NCBI RefSeq assembly: GCF_021502655.1
Contig: NZ_JAKFFT010000004.1
Location: 1,054,001-1,118,000, forward strand
From: Dyadobacter sp. CY347
Lineage (GTDB): Bacteria > Bacteroidota > Bacteroidia > Cytophagales > Spirosomataceae
Reading direction: 5' to 3'
DNA: 64,000 nt
Made by a program: the position numbers and the translations under genes. The notes beneath the pieces are model-generated. The model searched no databases, was not told the DNA's origin, and saw nothing but the letters and a program-made list of their open reading frames with translations. Numbering within the stretch: position 1 is the first letter of the stretch; the number at the start of each line of letters is the position of its first letter. Below are positions 19,308 to 28,048 of the stretch, in pieces.

Positions 19308-19933
19308 ACGCGTTCGAATCGTTCTTTCTTTAAATCTTCCAGGATCTCTTTGGTAGATTCGAAACCAGTGTGGTGAAAAGCTCGTAACCCGAGCTTTTTG
19401 GCCATATTGGCGAACATGATCCGGTCGTCGAAATACACACATTGACTCGGCGTGGCCTGAGCAATGCCCATAGCAAGCTCAAATATCCGTGGATCAGGCT
19501 TGCGCATTTTGACTTCGCATGAAGAGATAAAAGCATCAAAACAGGTGTGGAGCTTGAATTTCTGAACCCTGTAATCATTCAATTCCTTGCCCTCATTATT
19601 GATCGAAATGATCCGGAAGCCGCAGTCTTTTTTCCATTCTTTGAGCCAGGCCAGCATTCCGGGAAGCTCTACGGATTGCGAGTACATAAATTCCTTAAAA
19701 TCTTCACGCACAAAATCCCTGGGATGATTGAAGATCACCGTGTCCAGATATTGGTCCAGGTTAATGCTGCCGACTTCATATACATTAAAAATAAAATTGT
19801 GAAGCTGGTCCATTTCCTTATAATCCAGCCCAAACTTCTCTGCGGCCAAGATCCGGGATTCGTGCCCCCAGCCATTGCTGAGCAACACGCCACCAATATC
19901 GAAAAAGAGAATTTTAAGATCGCTGATTTGCAT
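19304..19933 (-). CDS. HAD-superfamily (subclass IA) phosphatase-like hydrolase
   Basis: 209 residues. Motif I is FFDIGGVLLS (nucleophile Asp; the usual second Asp is Gly, as in YihX/epoxide-hydrolase-like HADs), motif II ISINNEG, motif III KMRKPDPRIF with the Lys, motif IV VYFDDR. The alpha-helical cap lies between residues about 15-85. It is likely a cytoplasmic sugar-phosphate or nucleotide phosphatase; substrate unknown. Convergent with dinB-like, 30 bases from the downstream hydrolase gene on the same strand. Confidence 0.88.
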   Translation of the reverse strand: MQISDLKILFFDIGGVLLSNGWGHESRILAAEKFGLDYKEMDQLHNFIFNVYEVGSINLDQYLDTVIFNHPRDFVREDFKEFMYSQSVELPGMLAWLKEWKKDCGFRIISINNEGKELNDYRVQKFKLHTCFDAFISSCEVKMRKPDPRIFELAMGIAQATPSQCVYFDDRIMFANMAKKLGLRAFHHTGFESTKEILEDLKKERFERV

Positions 19934-19963
19934 CGCGGAAAGAATTTTTAAGTGAACTGAATA

Positions 19964-20986
19964 TTATTTTACATTGCGTTTTGCCCAGTTGAAAATGGTT
20001 GAATACACTTCCTCGCGCACGGGCTTGCGGGATAGAATGAGGTCGTGCATGCCGCCCTGGATCGCCTGAATGCTGTATTGACCTACAATATTCTGCGCCT
20101 GCCGCGCGATTTCTTCCACGTTCAGCACCGCATCACCGGTGAACATGACATCGCTCCATTTTTTCTCATCAATAGATTTTGCGGCGTGGAGGACAAGCAC
20201 GGGTTTGTCGATTTGCAGGCCTTGTGATAATTTGAGCTGACCCAAATGAATGGCCCGGATCCAACCAAAATTCACCGGAGGCGCAATGTGAGGTTTCCAT
20301 CCCAGATTATAGCTCCATTCACCATGCGCGTCTTTATGCAAACTCTCTCCATATAAAGGGTTTAGCCCTGCGCTAATGGTCGTTTCAGGATGCTTTTCTG
20401 CGCGTTTTACTATGACCGGAATTGCTGTTTTCTTTAAAACAGATTTTACATTCAGATCAAAAAACGGACTATTTAATAAAATAGCGTCGAACATTTCCTT
20501 ACCGTTTCGCTCGGCGGCATAAAGCGAAATGATCAATCCGCCCGTTGAATGTCCGCTCAGCAGAATATTGTCTGACCCTTCGGTTTTGATCACACTTAAA
20601 ACAGTGTCAATGTCAGCGAAATACTCCGAAAGGTCCCGCACATTGTTGAATTTTTGATTGGCCAGAAAAGACCGTCCGTATTTGCGCAAATCAACGGCGT
20701 AAAAGTTATAACCTTCCGCAATGTAACGCTCCGCCATTTCTTCCTGGAAAAAATAATCATTGAAACCATGCACATAAAGCACAGCTTTGTCGCTTTTTTC
20801 AGGTGTTTGCTTTTTTATAATGGTGCACGTCACACTGCCTTCGTAATCAGACGGTTGCACAATCGTAGCCTGTTTGAAACCATGGCCAAGAATATCAGCA
20901 AAATACGTAACCTGTGCACACGCCGAACCGGATCCTATAATGGTTAAGGCCAGATAAAAGCGCAGGGTTTTTGATAAGGAGTACAT
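19964..20986 (-). CDS. Alpha/beta hydrolase (S33, monoacylglycerol-lipase-like), exported
   Basis: About 340 residues from the ATG at 20986 (a TTG one codon earlier is in frame). A signal peptide ends near GSACAQV. The S33 fold is clear: VLYVHGFNDYFFQEEMAERY (oxyanion HG), nucleophile elbow LSGHSTGGLI, acid region PVLVLHAAKSID, and the catalytic His in IQGGMHDLILSR. This is the pattern of lysophospholipase/monoglyceride lipase. The start lies three bases after the stop of the acetolactate decarboxylase gene, so the two are co-transcribed; a functional link is not obvious. Confidence 0.9.
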   Translation of the reverse strand: MYSLSKTLRFYLALTIIGSGSACAQVTYFADILGHGFKQATIVQPSDYEGSVTCTIIKKQTPEKSDKAVLYVHGFNDYFFQEEMAERYIAEGYNFYAVDLRKYGRSFLANQKFNNVRDLSEYFADIDTVLSVIKTEGSDNILLSGHSTGGLIISLYAAERNGKEMFDAILLNSPFFDLNVKSVLKKTAIPVIVKRAEKHPETTISAGLNPLYGESLHKDAHGEWSYNLGWKPHIAPPVNFGWIRAIHLGQLKLSQGLQIDKPVLVLHAAKSIDEKKWSDVMFTGDAVLNVEEIARQAQNIVGQYSIQAIQGGMHDLILSRKPVREEVYSTIFNWAKRNVK

Positions 20987-20989
20987 CAA

Positions 20990-21808
20990 TTACTCAATTT
21001 TTTTAAGTTCAGCACCACGGTCGGGTTTGAGGTTTACATTCAAAAACTCCGCATTGGTGTTATTTTCAATTGTAAATCCTTTGGCAAAATCAATTTCAAC
21101 GGTCACTGCGTCTGTATTAAATTTAAAAATATGGCCGCCCGCTTTGAAATCGTCCGCAATATAATGCAAATGAAAACCCGGAACATTCGTTCGGGCCAGA
21201 TAGGGCGGGAGCAGGAACCCAACGCACGTGCCGGTTGTGTTATTGTAGTTAAAAAGTTTCTGATTTTCGCCCAGATGCGCCGCAAGTGTCGTATAAGGCG
21301 GTTTTGCCGGACTGGCTGCGCGGGTTGTCATGGTGGAAAATGTACCCGTGATCTTGATCGCGTAAATCGTGTTTGCGTTGAGTTTCTGAACCAGGTGCTC
21401 CTGTAATTTCTCGTAAGTCAGATCAGGCCCCTTCAAATAAATCGTCGTATCGGCCTCGAAGAATTTGACGAACGCGGCGGATGTGCTGTCGCTGTCGGGG
21501 ACTTCTCTGACGCTGCCGTCGGAGCTCATTTTGTAAACCTTGCCTTTCAGCATGATTAACTCCCCGTCTACCTTATTAAATGTACCCACTCCGAAATCAC
21601 CTTTCGGTTTCAGGTTTCCAATGGTGAGGTCGCCATCAAAGACGCCGGCCATCAGCGCATCGATAATGGAATATTGATACATAAAGTCTTTCCCGGGATT
21701 ATTTGGTGAACCCGGCTTTTTTACGGATTGGCAACAGATCAGAAAAATGGAAAGAATGCATGCGGACAGAAGGGATAGTACGTTACGTCTGGTAAAATTG
21801 TTCATCAT
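20990..21808 (-). CDS. budA: Alpha-acetolactate decarboxylase with lipoprotein signal
   Basis: 272 residues. The family marks are IIDALMAGVFDGDLTIGNLKPKGDFGVGTFNKVDGELIMLKG at the front of the mature protein and PGFHLHYIADDFKAGGH later, with the two histidines of HLH and the GGH histidine that hold zinc. It converts acetolactate to acetoin. Unusually, the first 26 residues form an export signal ending FLICC-QSVKKPG, so the enzyme should be an envelope lipoprotein rather than cytoplasmic. First gene of a two-gene operon with an exported alpha/beta hydrolase. Confidence 0.9.
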   Translation of the reverse strand: MMNNFTRRNVLSLLSACILSIFLICCQSVKKPGSPNNPGKDFMYQYSIIDALMAGVFDGDLTIGNLKPKGDFGVGTFNKVDGELIMLKGKVYKMSSDGSVREVPDSDSTSAAFVKFFEADTTIYLKGPDLTYEKLQEHLVQKLNANTIYAIKITGTFSTMTTRAASPAKPPYTTLAAHLGENQKLFNYNNTTGTCVGFLLPPYLARTNVPGFHLHYIADDFKAGGHIFKFNTDAVTVEIDFAKGFTIENNTNAEFLNVNLKPDRGAELKKIE

Positions 21809-21859
21809 GAATGAATACAGTGATCGTTAAATTTAAGGCCTTTCCAATCAGCAAAAGTG

Positions 21860-21888
21860 CAAAATTAATTTCTGTCTGCCCGATACAA
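21860..21888 (-). promoter_or_regulatory. Bacteroidota-type promoter of the acetolactate decarboxylase operon
   Basis: On the minus strand a -33 TTG (21888-21886) and a -7 TAATTTTG (21867-21860, matches TAnnTTTG) are separated by 18 bases. Predicted start of transcription is about 45 bases before the ATG at 21808. Confidence 0.6.
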
Positions 21889-22030
21889 TTCCTACTACTA
21901 AATTGTAATATGCCGCTGTATTTGACGGATTTAACATTTAAGACTAAAAAAATATATACTTTTTAAGAAATAGTTTAATAAAATTGTAAATCTTACATGT
22001 TCATTGAGATTTTAAAATTGTGCATTGCAA

Positions 22031-24040
22031 ATGGCTAAGTTAACTGATAAAAAAAAGACAGAACCGGTTATTGATCTCACTGAAAGCACGGCGGACGGCG
22101 TAAGGGATCACGGGCTGAATGCAGTAGAAACTGTTAGCCGTTTTACTGATTTCGATATTCACCTCTTCCGACAAGGCAAGCATTTCAAGCTTTACGAGAA
22201 ACTGGGGTCGCACGTCATGGATTTTAAAGGCGTAACCGGAACCTACTTTGCGGTCTGGGCACCTAATGCATCCAATATATCCGTTATCGGAAATTTTAAT
22301 GGCTGGAACAATTCCACGCATGCGCTGGCTCCCCGTTGGGACAGTTCCGGGATTTGGGAAGGCTGGATCCCGGACATCGGGGTAGGAGAGGTTTACAAAT
22401 ATTATATAGTTTCCCAAAGCGGCGGCGCCCAGGAAAAATCGGATCCTTTTGCTCTATGGTGCGAAGTTGCGCCGAGGACGGCATCCATTGTCTGGGATAC
22501 TTGGTATGAATGGGGCGATTCGGAATGGATGAAAGTCCGCAAGGAAAAAAACAAGCTTAATGCGCCGATTTCGGTGTATGAGGTGCATCTTGGCTCCTGG
22601 CAACGCGATCCTTCCGATCCTGAAAGATATCTTACGTATAAAGAAATTGCTGTAACACTGGTTCCTTATGTAAAGGAAATGGGCTTTACGCATGTGGAAC
22701 TGATGCCGATCATGGAGCATCCGTATCCTCCGTCATGGGGATATCAGATCACCGGATACTTTTCCTGCGCATCTAGGATGGGAACACCGCAGGAACTGAT
22801 GTACCTGATCGATGCGCTTCACCAGGCGGGCATCGGCGTGTATGTGGACTGGGTCCCTTCGCATTTTCCAGGCGACGCACACGGACTTTTCCGCTTCGAC
22901 GGAACCTCACTTTACGAGCATGAAGACCCGCGTAAGGGCTATCACCCCGACTGGAAAAGCTACATTTTCAATTATGGACGCAATGAAGTAAAGTCGTTTT
23001 TGATCAGTAATGCCATTTTCTGGCTGGACCGTTATCATACAGATGGCTTGCGCGTGGACGCAGTGGCATCTATGCTTTATCTGGATTATTCAAGAAAGCA
23101 CGGAGAGTGGATCCCTAATGAATTTGGCGGAAGAGAAAACCTGGAAGCCATTGCATTACTAAGGGAAATGAACGTTGCCGCTTATACCGAATTTCCTGAC
23201 ATCCAGACCATTGCCGAAGAATCAACTGCATTTCCCGGCGTTTCCCGTCCTGTTTTTGTAGGAGGACTTGGTTTCGGGATGAAATGGATGATGGGCTGGA
23301 TGAATGATACATTAAAGTATTTTGAAAAAGATTCCGCATTTCGCAGGTGGCATCAGGATCAACTGACATTCAGCCTGGTATATGCGTTTTCAGAGAACTA
23401 TATGCTGCCGTTTTCTCATGATGAGGTGGTTTACGGCAAGAAATCGCTGATCAATAAAATGCCGGGCGACGAGTGGCAGAAATTTGCTAATCTGAGATTG
23501 ATGTTCACCTATATGTTTACACATCCGGGAACAAAACTCATGTTCATGGGGTGTGAATTCGGGCAGACATCTGAATGGAATTTTGAACAAAGCCTGGACT
23601 GGCATTTGCTCGATAATCCAAATCATCAAGGCATGAAATTGTGCGTAACAGCGCTTAACCAACTGTATAAGACCGAACCGGCCATGTACGATTTCTCCTT
23701 CTCGCACGACGGGTTCGAATGGATCGATACGCAGGACAGGGAAAATTCGGTGCTTGTTTTTGCAAGAAAAGCCACAGACCCAAACCAGAATCTGGTTGTT
23801 GTGCTAAATCTCACGCCGATTCCGCGCAAAGGTTACCGCGTTGGCGTGCTCACCGCAGGAAGCTGGCAGGAGATATTCAACTCGGATCAGACCGAATTTC
23901 AGGGCAGTGGCGTTGTTAATGCGGGACCTGTTACCTCAGAAGCACATCAATGGCACGGCAAAAGCAATTCTGTAATCCTTGATCTGCCGCCTATGGGGGC
24001 GATCGTCCTTAAAAAAAGTACACTGGCGAGAAGCATATAA
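22031..24040 (+). CDS. glgB: 1,4-alpha-glucan branching enzyme
   Basis: 669 residues from the ATG at 22031 (a TTG at 22025 is also in frame). An N-terminal CBM48 domain (about 45-150; TYFAVWAPNASNISVIGNFNGWN) precedes a GH13 barrel. The nucleophile Asp lies in HTDGLRVDAVASM (about residue 342), the acid/base Glu in TIAEEST (about 395), the transition-state Asp in LPFSHDEVVYGKKSL (about 462). It transfers alpha-1,4 segments to alpha-1,6 branches in glycogen. The length is typical. A strong terminator follows, so it is probably transcribed alone. Confidence 0.96.
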   Translation: MAKLTDKKKTEPVIDLTESTADGVRDHGLNAVETVSRFTDFDIHLFRQGKHFKLYEKLGSHVMDFKGVTGTYFAVWAPNASNISVIGNFNGWNNSTHALAPRWDSSGIWEGWIPDIGVGEVYKYYIVSQSGGAQEKSDPFALWCEVAPRTASIVWDTWYEWGDSEWMKVRKEKNKLNAPISVYEVHLGSWQRDPSDPERYLTYKEIAVTLVPYVKEMGFTHVELMPIMEHPYPPSWGYQITGYFSCASRMGTPQELMYLIDALHQAGIGVYVDWVPSHFPGDAHGLFRFDGTSLYEHEDPRKGYHPDWKSYIFNYGRNEVKSFLISNAIFWLDRYHTDGLRVDAVASMLYLDYSRKHGEWIPNEFGGRENLEAIALLREMNVAAYTEFPDIQTIAEESTAFPGVSRPVFVGGLGFGMKWMMGWMNDTLKYFEKDSAFRRWHQDQLTFSLVYAFSENYMLPFSHDEVVYGKKSLINKMPGDEWQKFANLRLMFTYMFTHPGTKLMFMGCEFGQTSEWNFEQSLDWHLLDNPNHQGMKLCVTALNQLYKTEPAMYDFSFSHDGFEWIDTQDRENSVLVFARKATDPNQNLVVVLNLTPIPRKGYRVGVLTAGSWQEIFNSDQTEFQGSGVVNAGPVTSEAHQWHGKSNSVILDLPPMGAIVLKKSTLARSI

Positions 24041-24078
24041 TTAGTATTTAGCCGTTTACTTAATTTGCATATTACTTA

Positions 24079-24110
24079 GGCAGAGAAGCAGATCTCTGCC
24101 TTATTTTTTT
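24079..24110 (+). terminator. Rho-independent terminator after glgB
   Basis: An 8-bp perfect stem GGCAGAGA / TCTCTGCC (24079-24086, 24093-24100), 6-base loop, then TTATTTTTTT. Confidence 0.85.
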
Positions 24111-24121
24111 GTACATTTTTT

Positions 24122-24129
24122 TACCTTTG
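24122..24129 (+). promoter_or_regulatory. -7 box of the promoter for the barrel protein and NUDIX genes
   Basis: TACCTTTG matches TAnnTTTG and lies 24 bases before the ATG at 24153, directly after the glgB terminator. No good -33 TTTG is seen at the usual distance. Confidence 0.5.
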
Positions 24130-24152
24130 CCCATCACATCATTTAGAAATCA

Positions 24153-24836
24153 ATGAAAAGCTTCCGATTAATAGTACTTTTTATTCTTGTTGGTTCAATT
24201 CAAGGGTTTACACAAAGTCTTTCCCGTGTAACATCAGGTGTTGATCTGGGGCTGGGATATCAGGAAGAGGAATGGGTGCCGGCAGCTTTGTATCACCAGG
24301 AACTGAGCCTGGCGAATTTTCAATGGTTCAGGATAGGTTGGGGCGTTCGGACATGGGGATATTATGCAGGCAGGACCAACCTGACCCCAAAAGACAATGC
24401 ATTATCTCGCGACACGCTGGAATTCGGCCGGTTGAGCGCCAATGGAGCAAGCTTTGTACTTGGCGCAAATGTCAGGTTATGGCGCTTTGACATCGGGGCC
24501 AACACAGATCTTTTCGGAATTGCCTTCGGTTTGAGGAGAAACGGATTATACACAAAACCAGGTTTTTCAGAAGGAGAAGGGGCAAAATATTACAATGCTT
24601 ATGTTAAGAGCAATCCAAGCACGCTCAACTTTTTACCACTCGCACTGGACAACCAGAACGGAAATTCGGAAGTATTTGTACGCTACTGGATCACCGACCG
24701 CTTTGGCGTGAAGCTCGGCTACACCTCGGGACGCATCACCTATGCAACCGAAGCCAAGCTGGACAACGGCCAGAAACGTTTCAGCAAAACGTACGGCGTT
24801 CCTTATTTCGCATTGTCCTTCCCATTGTATAATTAA
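24153..24836 (+). CDS. Outer-membrane beta-barrel-like hypothetical protein
   Basis: 227 residues with a signal peptide (to about GFTQS, residue 21). The mature part alternates polar and hydrophobic residues and is rich in aromatic girdle residues (FQWFRIGWGVRTWGYYAG; VFVRYWITDRFGVKLGYTSGRITY), ending ...YFALSFPLYN, typical of an 8-10-strand outer-membrane barrel. I do not recognise a family. It is followed 24 bases later by a NUDIX gene, so the two are probably co-transcribed. Confidence 0.72.
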   Translation: MKSFRLIVLFILVGSIQGFTQSLSRVTSGVDLGLGYQEEEWVPAALYHQELSLANFQWFRIGWGVRTWGYYAGRTNLTPKDNALSRDTLEFGRLSANGASFVLGANVRLWRFDIGANTDLFGIAFGLRRNGLYTKPGFSEGEGAKYYNAYVKSNPSTLNFLPLALDNQNGNSEVFVRYWITDRFGVKLGYTSGRITYATEAKLDNGQKRFSKTYGVPYFALSFPLYN

Positions 24837-24859
24837 TCAGCACACACATTCGTCAACCT

Positions 24860-25531
24860 ATGAGCGAAAAGCTTACAGATTCTCATAAATACAAGCTCTG
24901 GAAAGGCAAACTGGAAGGAAACGGCCTGGATATCCACCGAGTCGACGAGCTGTACAGCCGTAGAAACGGCAAAGGAGAAGTCCTTTTTTCATTGCTCTAT
25001 ACAGATGCAACAACCCCGGAAGGCAACAAGATCCCACCGATTTGTTTCCTCAAAGGCGAGGTTGTCAGCGTCTTGATTTGCTTCATCGACATTGAAAGCC
25101 GTGAGAAATTTCTGTTGCTCGTACAGCAGCGAAGGATTTGCGACGGCTCCATGACATTCGAACACCCAGCCGGAATGCTCGACAGTGAAAGCGATGCAGC
25201 AGCCGTGGCCGCCAGGGAAGTTTTCGAAGAAACCGGCATTCAGGTCCGGAAAGAACAATTGGTAAAAGTGAATGACCAGCCATTTTACCCGTCCACCGGC
25301 ACCAGCGACGAAGCCATGTACATGTTCTACTGCGAGCTGGAACTGACTTCGGAAGCAATCCAATCCTACCACAACCAGACGCAGGGATTACTTTCCGACC
25401 ACGAGTATATCAACACCCACGTCGTCCCGTTCGCAGAAGGCCACAAGCTGATCACCAATGTAAACGGAATTTTGCTTAATTACCTGTATCTCAAAGGCGT
25501 TCAGGACTGGGATCTTTTAAAGCAACTTTAA
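24860..25531 (+). CDS. NUDIX hydrolase, possibly nucleotide-sugar pyrophosphatase
   Basis: 223 residues. The NUDIX box reads GMLDSESDAAAVAAREVFEETGI. It keeps the REVxEExG core but has Ser where the canonical first Glu (GX5E) belongs. The context HPAGMLD before the box resembles ADP-glucose/UDP-sugar pyrophosphohydrolases such as plant NUDT14-type enzymes. Two genes upstream is glgB, so an ADP-glucose-degrading role fits, but this is inference. No signal peptide. Confidence 0.85.
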   Translation: MSEKLTDSHKYKLWKGKLEGNGLDIHRVDELYSRRNGKGEVLFSLLYTDATTPEGNKIPPICFLKGEVVSVLICFIDIESREKFLLLVQQRRICDGSMTFEHPAGMLDSESDAAAVAAREVFEETGIQVRKEQLVKVNDQPFYPSTGTSDEAMYMFYCELELTSEAIQSYHNQTQGLLSDHEYINTHVVPFAEGHKLITNVNGILLNYLYLKGVQDWDLLKQL

Positions 25532-25574
25532 ATGGCGCTAGCGAAGGATTTTTCCAAAACATTTCCTTCGTCAA

Positions 25575-25606
25575 TTGGTCATAATTCAAAATAGGGGCTA
25601 TATTTG
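25575..25606 (+). promoter_or_regulatory. Promoter of tRNA-Arg
   Basis: -33 TTG at 25575-25577, 21-base gap, -7 TATATTTG at 25599-25606 (fits TAnnTTTG). The tRNA starts about 30 bases downstream. Confidence 0.7.
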
Positions 25607-25636
25607 CACCCCATTACCGGCTCCAAGCCACCAAGA

Positions 25637-25711
25637 GCACCCATAGTTCAATGGATAGAATTTCGGTTTCCGGTACCGACGATATGAGTTCGAATCTCGT
25701 TGGGTGCACCA
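25637..25711 (+). tRNA. tRNA-Arg (anticodon CCG), CCA encoded
   Basis: Folds as a full cloverleaf. The acceptor GCACCCA pairs with TGGGTGC; the D-stem GTTC pairs with GAAT; the anticodon stem TCGGT/ACCGA encloses the loop TTCCGGT with anticodon CCG at 25670-25672; the T-arm has loop TTCGAAT; discriminator A and CCA at 25709-25711 are encoded. A terminator follows 23 bases later and an integrase relic about 250 bases later, so its 3' end is a likely integration site. Confidence 0.95.
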
Positions 25712-25733
25712 GATAACTTATCAAAATCAATCA

Positions 25734-25771
25734 AAACCCTGCAAATCAATGATTTACAGGGTTTTTGTTTT
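25734..25771 (+). terminator. Terminator of tRNA-Arg
   Basis: Arms AAACCCTG (25734-25741) and CAGGGTTT (25757-25764) extended inward by AAATC/GATTT with one mismatch, then a T-run interrupted by one G. Confidence 0.85.
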
Positions 25772-25957
25772 TTCGAAAGATGTCAAAATATGCAATTTTT
25801 AACAAAACTTTGGTGAGCAAATCGAGACTTGAGTATCATATAAAAAAGTGCTCACCAAACTGCTTGTAAGTAATTGTATTTCAACTTGTTCACGGCTTAA
25901 ACATCTTGATTTTTTATAACTGCATACCTACTTTTATTCACATAAAACAGGTGTGTT

Positions 25958-26239
25958 ATGCTTAGTAAAACATTCACTTTGCTCTTTTATTTAAAGAAAC
26001 GCAGTAATTACTTAGGTGGTAAGTTGCCGATATACATGCGTTGCACCACGAATCGATCAAGATTTGAATTAGCAGTAAAAAGGGATTGCGAGCCAGAAAA
26101 ATGGAATTCAGCATCGGGAAGGGTAGCTGGCACGGTGAATGGTTGCGATGCTTTCGGGTTCGTCGGGCGTACCATATATGGTGCCGCCAGGGAAGTCAGT
26201 CATGCCCATGCAGCCCAATCCCTGAACGGAGACGTGTAA
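25958..26239 (+). pseudogene. Truncated Bacteroidota tyrosine integrase (N-terminal arm domain only)
   Basis: The start MLSKTFTLLFYLKKRSNYLGG, then PIYMRCTTNRSRFELAVKR and [16 protein letters not shown], is the arm-type DNA-binding domain that opens the tyrosine recombinases of Bacteroidota mobile elements. Homology stops at about codon 59 (near 26135). The rest of the frame (to 26239) is the antisense of an aldo/keto reductase fragment. The SAM-like core and R-H-R-Y catalytic domain, about 330 residues, are missing. Position and orientation downstream of tRNA-Arg suggest the left end of an old integrated element whose body was deleted. Confidence 0.85.
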
Positions 26240-26278
26240 TCCTTGGCTACCGAGCGCTACTTTTTCTAACTTGTTCAT
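26108..26278 (-). pseudogene. Aldo/keto reductase, N-terminal fragment
   Basis: The minus strand from the ATG at 26278 reads [29 protein letters not shown], then [12 protein letters not shown]. This is the beginning of an aldo/keto reductase (LGCMGM signature and the first barrel helix). After HRA, at about 26130, it runs into the tail of the integrase fragment and stops at 26108. The catalytic Asp-Tyr-Lys-His region is absent. The two fragments meet tail to tail at 26129-26137, where the bases fit both families. Confidence 0.82.
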
Positions 26279-26518
26279 ATTGCATTGTGGTTTAATCTAT
26301 TTCTTATGCAACAAATGTAAGGGTGAGGCCCTCCCTGGCAGCTAAACGAAACGCAGTTTCTGCAATACAAAACGCGGTACTGCAACGAGTGTTCATGGGT
26401 TTGAAATGCAATACTCCATATAAATAATTGATAATCCACTTGACAAAAATTAAGACACGGCAATAACTTACATTTTCCTATGTTTGAGGCTTGTATCGAA
26501 AATTTTGGGTTATTTTAA

Positions 26519-27646
26519 ATGCCAGTCCTCAATATCCAATCCATGCTCTCACCGAAAACCAAAAGAGATGTTGCACTTGTTATTCCTTTTGGAATGGTAT
26601 GGTTTGTTTTTAGCCTGATCTATTGCATACTTGAAAGAGGTATTCTCGGAGATCTGGATCACTATCCATCAACAGGCAATCAGTATAAATTTGCAGCAAA
26701 CGTTGTTGCCATCCCGATTGCGGGCCTAATGATGGGTCTTATTACTGGCATTCTGGAGATTGGTTATTTCAGTAAGTGGTTTATAAAAAAAAGCTTCGCC
26801 AGGAAGATCGTATTCAAGTCCTTTCTTTACCTGATCATTGCTACCATTTTCTTGGTTGTCATACTGTTGATGAATGCACTATATACGCATAGTAAGCACT
26901 CTTTTGAAAATTTGATATCACCAGTCTGGGCATTTTTCACTGACTATGCTGCAGTTGGTCTTATGGTATACATTGCTTCGGTAATTCTGATTACGCAATT
27001 CTACACTGAATTTAGCCAAAGTATCGGACCAGGCACATTAAGTAATTTTTTCTTAGGGAAATACCATCATCCGGTAGAAGAAGAGCGGATATTTATGTTC
27101 CTGGATATGAAGTCATCGACTACAATCGCGGAAAATCTTGGGCATGTCAGGTACTTTGAAATGCTGAAAGAATACTTCTTCGACCTGTCAGTTGCTGTTA
27201 TTGATTTTGCAGGCACAATCTATCAGTATGCTGGTGATGAAATGATAGTCTGCTGGAAATTAAAAGAGGGGTTAAAAAATAATAACAGTATCGAATGCTT
27301 TTTCGCTATGAAACGCGCATTGAAGAAGCAGGAGGAAAAATACATCAGTAACTTCGGTATCTTACCTGCGTTTAAAGCCGGGGTGCATTTTGGCAGGGTG
27401 ACCGCCGGGGAGATCGGATCGTTGAAAAAGGAAATTATATTTACAGGCGACGTTCTTAATACTTCTGCAAGAATCCAGGGACTTTGCAATCACTTCGATG
27501 CTGACCTGCTGGTATCAGAAGACCTGGCCAAAATACTGACTCTTCCGGCTAACTATAAAATCAGATCGGTGGGAGAGAACCTGCTGAAAGGCCGAAGTAA
27601 AAAAATGGAGATATTTGCTATTTCACCCTCTGAGCACGCTATTTAA
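26519..27646 (+). CDS. Class III adenylate/guanylate cyclase with four-helix membrane domain
   Basis: 375 residues (ATG at 26519; ATG at 26543 also possible). Residues about 15-175 form four membrane helices. Residues about 190-370 are a class III cyclase catalytic domain: FMFLDMKSSTTIAENLG with the first metal Asp, IYQYAGDEMIVCW with the second, AGVHFGRVTAGEIG, and IFTGDVLNTSARIQ, the nucleotide-binding segment. It makes cAMP or cGMP at the membrane; which one cannot be decided by eye. A clipped GAF gene follows. No clear partner. Confidence 0.92.
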   Translation: MPVLNIQSMLSPKTKRDVALVIPFGMVWFVFSLIYCILERGILGDLDHYPSTGNQYKFAANVVAIPIAGLMMGLITGILEIGYFSKWFIKKSFARKIVFKSFLYLIIATIFLVVILLMNALYTHSKHSFENLISPVWAFFTDYAAVGLMVYIASVILITQFYTEFSQSIGPGTLSNFFLGKYHHPVEEERIFMFLDMKSSTTIAENLGHVRYFEMLKEYFFDLSVAVIDFAGTIYQYAGDEMIVCWKLKEGLKNNNSIECFFAMKRALKKQEEKYISNFGILPAFKAGVHFGRVTAGEIGSLKKEIIFTGDVLNTSARIQGLCNHFDADLLVSEDLAKILTLPANYKIRSVGENLLKGRSKKMEIFAISPSEHAI

Positions 27647-27700
27647 TGTATAATTCCTTAACAATTTTAAATTTAATTGGATTTGGCAATTGTGTAAAAT

Positions 27701-27991
27701 ATGGAATATTATACTACTTCTGAGCGCGAAACGGACAGGTTAAATGCACTGCGGAAATATGAAATACTGGACACGCACGCGCAGCAGAAGTTTGACGGGC
27801 TTTGTGAACTTGCTTCACTGGTTTGCGAAGCGCCCGTTACCCTGATATCCTTTATCGACGACAGAAGGCAGTGGTATAAATCCAAACGGGGGATTGATGC
27901 AACAGAAGAAGCCTTAGCGCTTACTTTTTGCCAATATACCATTCAGCAGGCAGACATCCTGGAAGTTGAGGAAGGTTATCTTACAATATGA
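27701..27991 (+). pseudogene. Truncated GAF-domain protein (sensor kinase N-terminus)
   Basis: 96 residues. RLNALRKYEILDTHAQQKFD, then VCEAPVTLISFIDDRRQWYKSKRGIDA and FCQYTIQ, is the opening of the GAF domain common to bacterial sensor kinases and diguanylate cyclases. In full-length relatives the domain needs about 60 more residues and an output module. Here it departs from the family after QQADILEVEEG and stops. No continuation is seen in the next 60 bases. Either a relic or a half-domain protein. Confidence 0.7.
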
Positions 27992-28048
27992 AAATCAAGA
28001 TATTAGATAAAGTATTGGAATTTGATCCCTCATCATTTTTATCGTTGT

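Noticed and set aside
26300-26395. 30-codon minus frame MNTRC...CIAETAFRLAAREG, faintly like the start of a TetR regulator
   Set aside because: The similarity covers about ten residues and breaks before any HTH; too short to support.
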